8,193 nt of DNA, taken from Steroidobacteraceae bacterium (GTDB lineage: Bacteria; Pseudomonadota; Gammaproteobacteria; Steroidobacterales; Steroidobacteraceae). Positions 6,189-8,193 of this stretch are shown piece by piece. How positions within the stretch are numbered: position 1 is the stretch's first letter; each line of letters begins with the position of its first letter. Below the pieces are notes generated by a model, which had not been told where the DNA came from, made no database searches, and saw only the letters and a program-made list of their open reading frames with translations. The position numbers and the translations under genes are program-made. The stretch spans positions 1 to 8,193 of the forward strand of contig JABEVI010000072.1 of NCBI GenBank assembly GCA_013044085.1. The letters are read 5' to 3'.

Positions 6189-7514
6189 ATGCGACTCGAA
6201 CGCGTTTGCTGCATTCTTCTGCTGACCGCGCTTGCCGGCACGGCCTTCGCCGCCCCGCACCCGGCGGCTCCTCTGCCGCGGGCTACTCCGGGATCGGTGG
6301 GCATGTCGGCCTCGCGCCTGCGGTACATGAATCAATTCTTCAAGATCCAGAGCGATCGACACCAGGCGGCCGGCTACGTGTTGATGGTCGCGCGGGACGG
6401 CAAACTCGTCGACGAAAGCGCGGTTGGCTACCGAGACATCGGCCGGCACGTGCCCATGACCCTGAACACGCGATTCCGGATCGCCAGCATGACCAAGCCG
6501 ATCACGACCGTCGCCGTGCTGATGCTCTACGAGGAGGGCTATTTTCAACTGGACGATCCGGTGTCGAAATTCCTGCCTGAATTCGCGCACCCACGCGTGT
6601 TCGTCGGATTCGACTCGGCCGGCAAACCGATCACGAAGCCGGCCCTGCAGCCGATCACGATTCGCGATTTGCTCACGCAGACCAGTGGTCTCGGTTATAT
6701 TGCGGGATTCGACACGAGCTCGCCGCTCGCGAAGATCTGGGGCGCGCTGCAGCTCGATCCGCACGCTTCGCTCGCCGTGAATGTGCGTCGAATCGCGTCG
6801 ATGCCGTTGTATTTTCAGCCTGGACAGGGTTGGCGTTACAGCTATGCGGACGATGTGCTCGGCAGACTGGTCGAGGTCGTTTCCGGAATGCCTTTTGGCC
6901 AATTTCTCCGGCAGAAAATCTTCGAACCCTTGAAGATGGATTCCACCGGCTTCGCGGTCAGTCCGGCCGCTGCGCCCCTGGTCGCGACGATGTACCAGAT
7001 GGACAAGAACGGCGGGCTCGACGTGAGCCATTCGCCCTGGCTGAACCAGCCGACGGATACGAAGGTCTGGCAGTCCGGAGGTGGCGGTCTGATTTCGACA
7101 GCCGGGGACTATTTGAGGTTTGCGCAAATGCTCGCCAACGGCGGCAGTCTTGACGGGCATCAGTATCTTTCGCCGGTCACGGTTTACCTGATGACGCACA
7201 ATCAGGTGCCGCCCAAGGCGATGTTCGACTATTGGGGTCCGGATTCACGCGGCTTAGGTTACGGTCTCGGTGTCGGCGTCGAGATCGACGCCGCCCATGC
7301 GCCTCAGGCGGACATGAGCGGCGATTACGCCTGGGGTGGCATCTTCGACACGCATTGGATCGTCAGCCCGCGAACGGGCTGCGTGGCCGTGCTGTTGACG
7401 CAGATGTTCCCGAACCCCAAATTGCCGGCGCGTCCTACGGAAGCTGAATTCCAAAACTTGCTGTTCGCCGCGGTGAAGACCCTGCATCCACCCGCGGTCG
7501 CGGTCCGTCGCTGA
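6189..7514 (+). CDS. Secreted serine hydrolase, beta-lactamase/PBP fold
   Basis: Serine hydrolase of the class C beta-lactamase/esterase/DD-peptidase superfamily (COG1680-like), 441 residues. Residues 1-21 look like a Sec signal peptide: charged MRLER, a hydrophobic core CCILLLTALAGT, then AFA before the likely cut ahead of Ala22. The protein is therefore probably periplasmic or secreted. Catalytic motifs: Ser100-Met-Thr-Lys103 (RIASMTKPITT) supplies the nucleophile and Lys base; Tyr217-Ser218-Tyr219 (GWRYSYADDVLGRLVEVVSG) is the second motif, with Tyr at the position that is Asn in true beta-lactamases; AWGGIFDTHW (381-390, Gly383-Gly384) replaces the KTG strand. LLTQTSGLGY and SGGGGLISTAGDY are further family hallmarks. 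These features favour an esterase or peptidase/amidase over a beta-lactamase; the substrate cannot be told. It starts 16 nt after soxG with a strong AAGGAG and is likely in the sox operon. Its last 26 codons overlap the convergent MFS gene. Confidence 0.9.
   Translation: MRLERVCCILLLTALAGTAFAAPHPAAPLPRATPGSVGMSASRLRYMNQFFKIQSDRHQAAGYVLMVARDGKLVDESAVGYRDIGRHVPMTLNTRFRIASMTKPITTVAVLMLYEEGYFQLDDPVSKFLPEFAHPRVFVGFDSAGKPITKPALQPITIRDLLTQTSGLGYIAGFDTSSPLAKIWGALQLDPHASLAVNVRRIASMPLYFQPGQGWRYSYADDVLGRLVEVVSGMPFGQFLRQKIFEPLKMDSTGFAVSPAAAPLVATMYQMDKNGGLDVSHSPWLNQPTDTKVWQSGGGGLISTAGDYLRFAQMLANGGSLDGHQYLSPVTVYLMTHNQVPPKAMFDYWGPDSRGLGYGLGVGVEIDAAHAPQADMSGDYAWGGIFDTHWIVSPRTGCVAVLLTQMFPNPKLPARPTEAEFQNLLFAAVKTLHPPAVAVRR
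7364..7381 (-). terminator. TTCG-loop hairpin, possible minus-strand terminator
   Basis: A perfect 7-bp stem read on the minus strand as CAGCCCG-TTCG-CGGGCTG, with a loop of the very stable UUCG type. It starts about 53 nt past the stop of the minus-strand MFS gene, where a 3'-end structure would be expected. No run of T follows on the minus strand, so it is not a standard intrinsic terminator. It also lies inside hydrolase codons for SPRTGC, so it could be a by-product of coding sequence. Confidence 0.3.
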
Positions 7515-8193
7515 CGTCGATCGCGAGCCAGGCGGCCGCGCTCGCCAGCGCGAAGCCGGTGCCGAGCAGGAAGGCGGCATGCCACTGGTGGTGTCCTGAC
7601 AGGTAGGCAACGATCGGAATGCCGATGATGCCGCCGAGGTTGCCACCAGTGTTCATGAAGCCGCTGACCGCCATGGTGTCGCCCCGGCCGACCTGCATCG
7701 CAGCGCCCCAGTAGGCGCCCTCGTTGAGTTCGACGAGTCCGTAGCACAACGACAGCAGGCCGACCGCGACGAACGCATTGCTGCAGTCGACGGCATAGAG
7801 CAGCAGCAATCCGGCCGCCGGCAGAGAGATGAGCGGCACGAGACGGAAGCCGCGACGATCGCCAAGCCGTTTGCAGGCCAATCCGGTCAATAGACCTCCA
7901 AGACCGGCGCCGACCGCGGCCGCCAGTGGCGGAGCGCTGGCGAGCCAGCCGCCCTCGAGCAATGAAAAATGGCGCTCCTGCACGAGGTATAGGAACACCC
8001 AGTTCGCGAGCAGGTAGAACGCATAGTTCATGCACAAATAGGAAATTGCGAGCAGCAGCACGTTGCGATCGGCGAGCAAGCGCAAGATCTGGCGCGCGCC
8101 GGCCGGCGCGGTGGGCGCAGAGGTGGCGTGATCGCCGATTTCCGCAAGTTCGGCGGCCGTCATCGACGGATGCGCCGCCGGGGTGTCGCGCGC
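7435..8193 (-). CDS. MFS transporter, C-terminal half (5' end outside window)
   Basis: C-terminal half of a second MFS transporter. An ATG at 8163 exists, but the frame stays open to the window edge through ARDTPAAHPS, which joins smoothly to MTAAELAEIGDH. This resembles the central loop (RDxPxxHPxVxAAELxxI) of anion:cation symporter (ACS) type MFS proteins, so the true start lies beyond 8193. The visible 252 residues hold the end of the central loop and six hydrophobic helices: about SYLCMNYAFYLLANWVF, then WLASAPPLAAAVGAGLGGLL, a cytoplasmic basic loop CKRLGDRRG, LVPLISLPAAGLLLLYAV, FVAVGLLSLCYGLVELN, the ACS-like helix-11 motif SGFMNTGGNLGG with GIIGIPIVAYL, and FLLGTGFALASAAAWLAI. ACS members often carry organic acids or sugar acids; the substrate here is unknown. 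The TAG stop at 7435-7437 lies within the hydrolase gene, an 80-bp convergent overlap. It is not an obvious copy of the transporter at the left edge. Confidence 0.88.
   Translation of the reverse strand, partial: ARDTPAAHPSMTAAELAEIGDHATSAPTAPAGARQILRLLADRNVLLLAISYLCMNYAFYLLANWVFLYLVQERHFSLLEGGWLASAPPLAAAVGAGLGGLLTGLACKRLGDRRGFRLVPLISLPAAGLLLLYAVDCSNAFVAVGLLSLCYGLVELNEGAYWGAAMQVGRGDTMAVSGFMNTGGNLGGIIGIPIVAYLSGHHQWHAAFLLGTGFALASAAAWLAIDVSDGPRPRVDAGSSPRRTASFGIQLP

Noticed and set aside
6159..7199. 346-codon minus-strand open frame opposite the serine hydrolase
   Set aside because: Its composition is typical of an antisense shadow, and the plus-strand protein has intact catalytic motifs and a signal peptide.
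6189..7514. Antibiotic-resistance beta-lactamase
   Set aside because: It lacks the YxN and KTG motifs in their beta-lactamase form; the general serine hydrolase call fits better.
3..8193. The two MFS genes as duplicates flanking the operon
   Set aside because: Their readable C-terminal halves share no obvious motif; one has the ACS-like MNTGGNLGG helix and the other does not.

Overview
The window is a compact, GC-rich stretch of bacterial chromosome that is almost entirely coding. Its base composition, protein sequences and tight gene overlaps fit a high-GC proteobacterium, probably beta or gamma, but nothing here fixes the genus. I see no rRNA, tRNA, CRISPR array, insertion sequence, integrase or phage gene.

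Layout: a major facilitator superfamily (MFS) transporter, cut off at the left edge, runs rightward to 1151. After a 64-nt gap comes a complete heterotetrameric sarcosine oxidase operon in the canonical order soxB-soxD-soxA-soxG (1216-6172). The gap between soxB and soxD is 1 nt, and the next two junctions are overlaps of 4 and 8 nt. Sixteen nt after soxG, on the same strand, is a secreted serine hydrolase of the beta-lactamase/penicillin-binding-protein fold (6189-7514). A second, unrelated MFS transporter enters from the right edge on the minus strand. Only its C-terminal half is present, and its 3' end overlaps the hydrolase gene by 80 bp, tail to tail.

How the genes probably work together: SoxBDAG is a cytoplasmic N-demethylase. 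It oxidises the N-methyl group of sarcosine (or a similar secondary N-methyl amino acid), passes the one-carbon unit to tetrahydrofolate and reduces O2 to H2O2. The secreted hydrolase is placed as if co-transcribed, so it could release the N-methyl amino acid from an amide, ester or peptide outside the cytoplasm, with a flanking MFS protein importing the product. That link is inference from gene order. The enzymes themselves are recognisable family members.

I found no clearly new system. The points most worth a second look are the hydrolase appended to the sox operon, sequence signs that SoxB belongs to a less typical branch, a missing acidic residue in the dinucleotide fold of SoxA, and the 80-bp convergent overlap with a strong TTCG-loop hairpin just beyond it.
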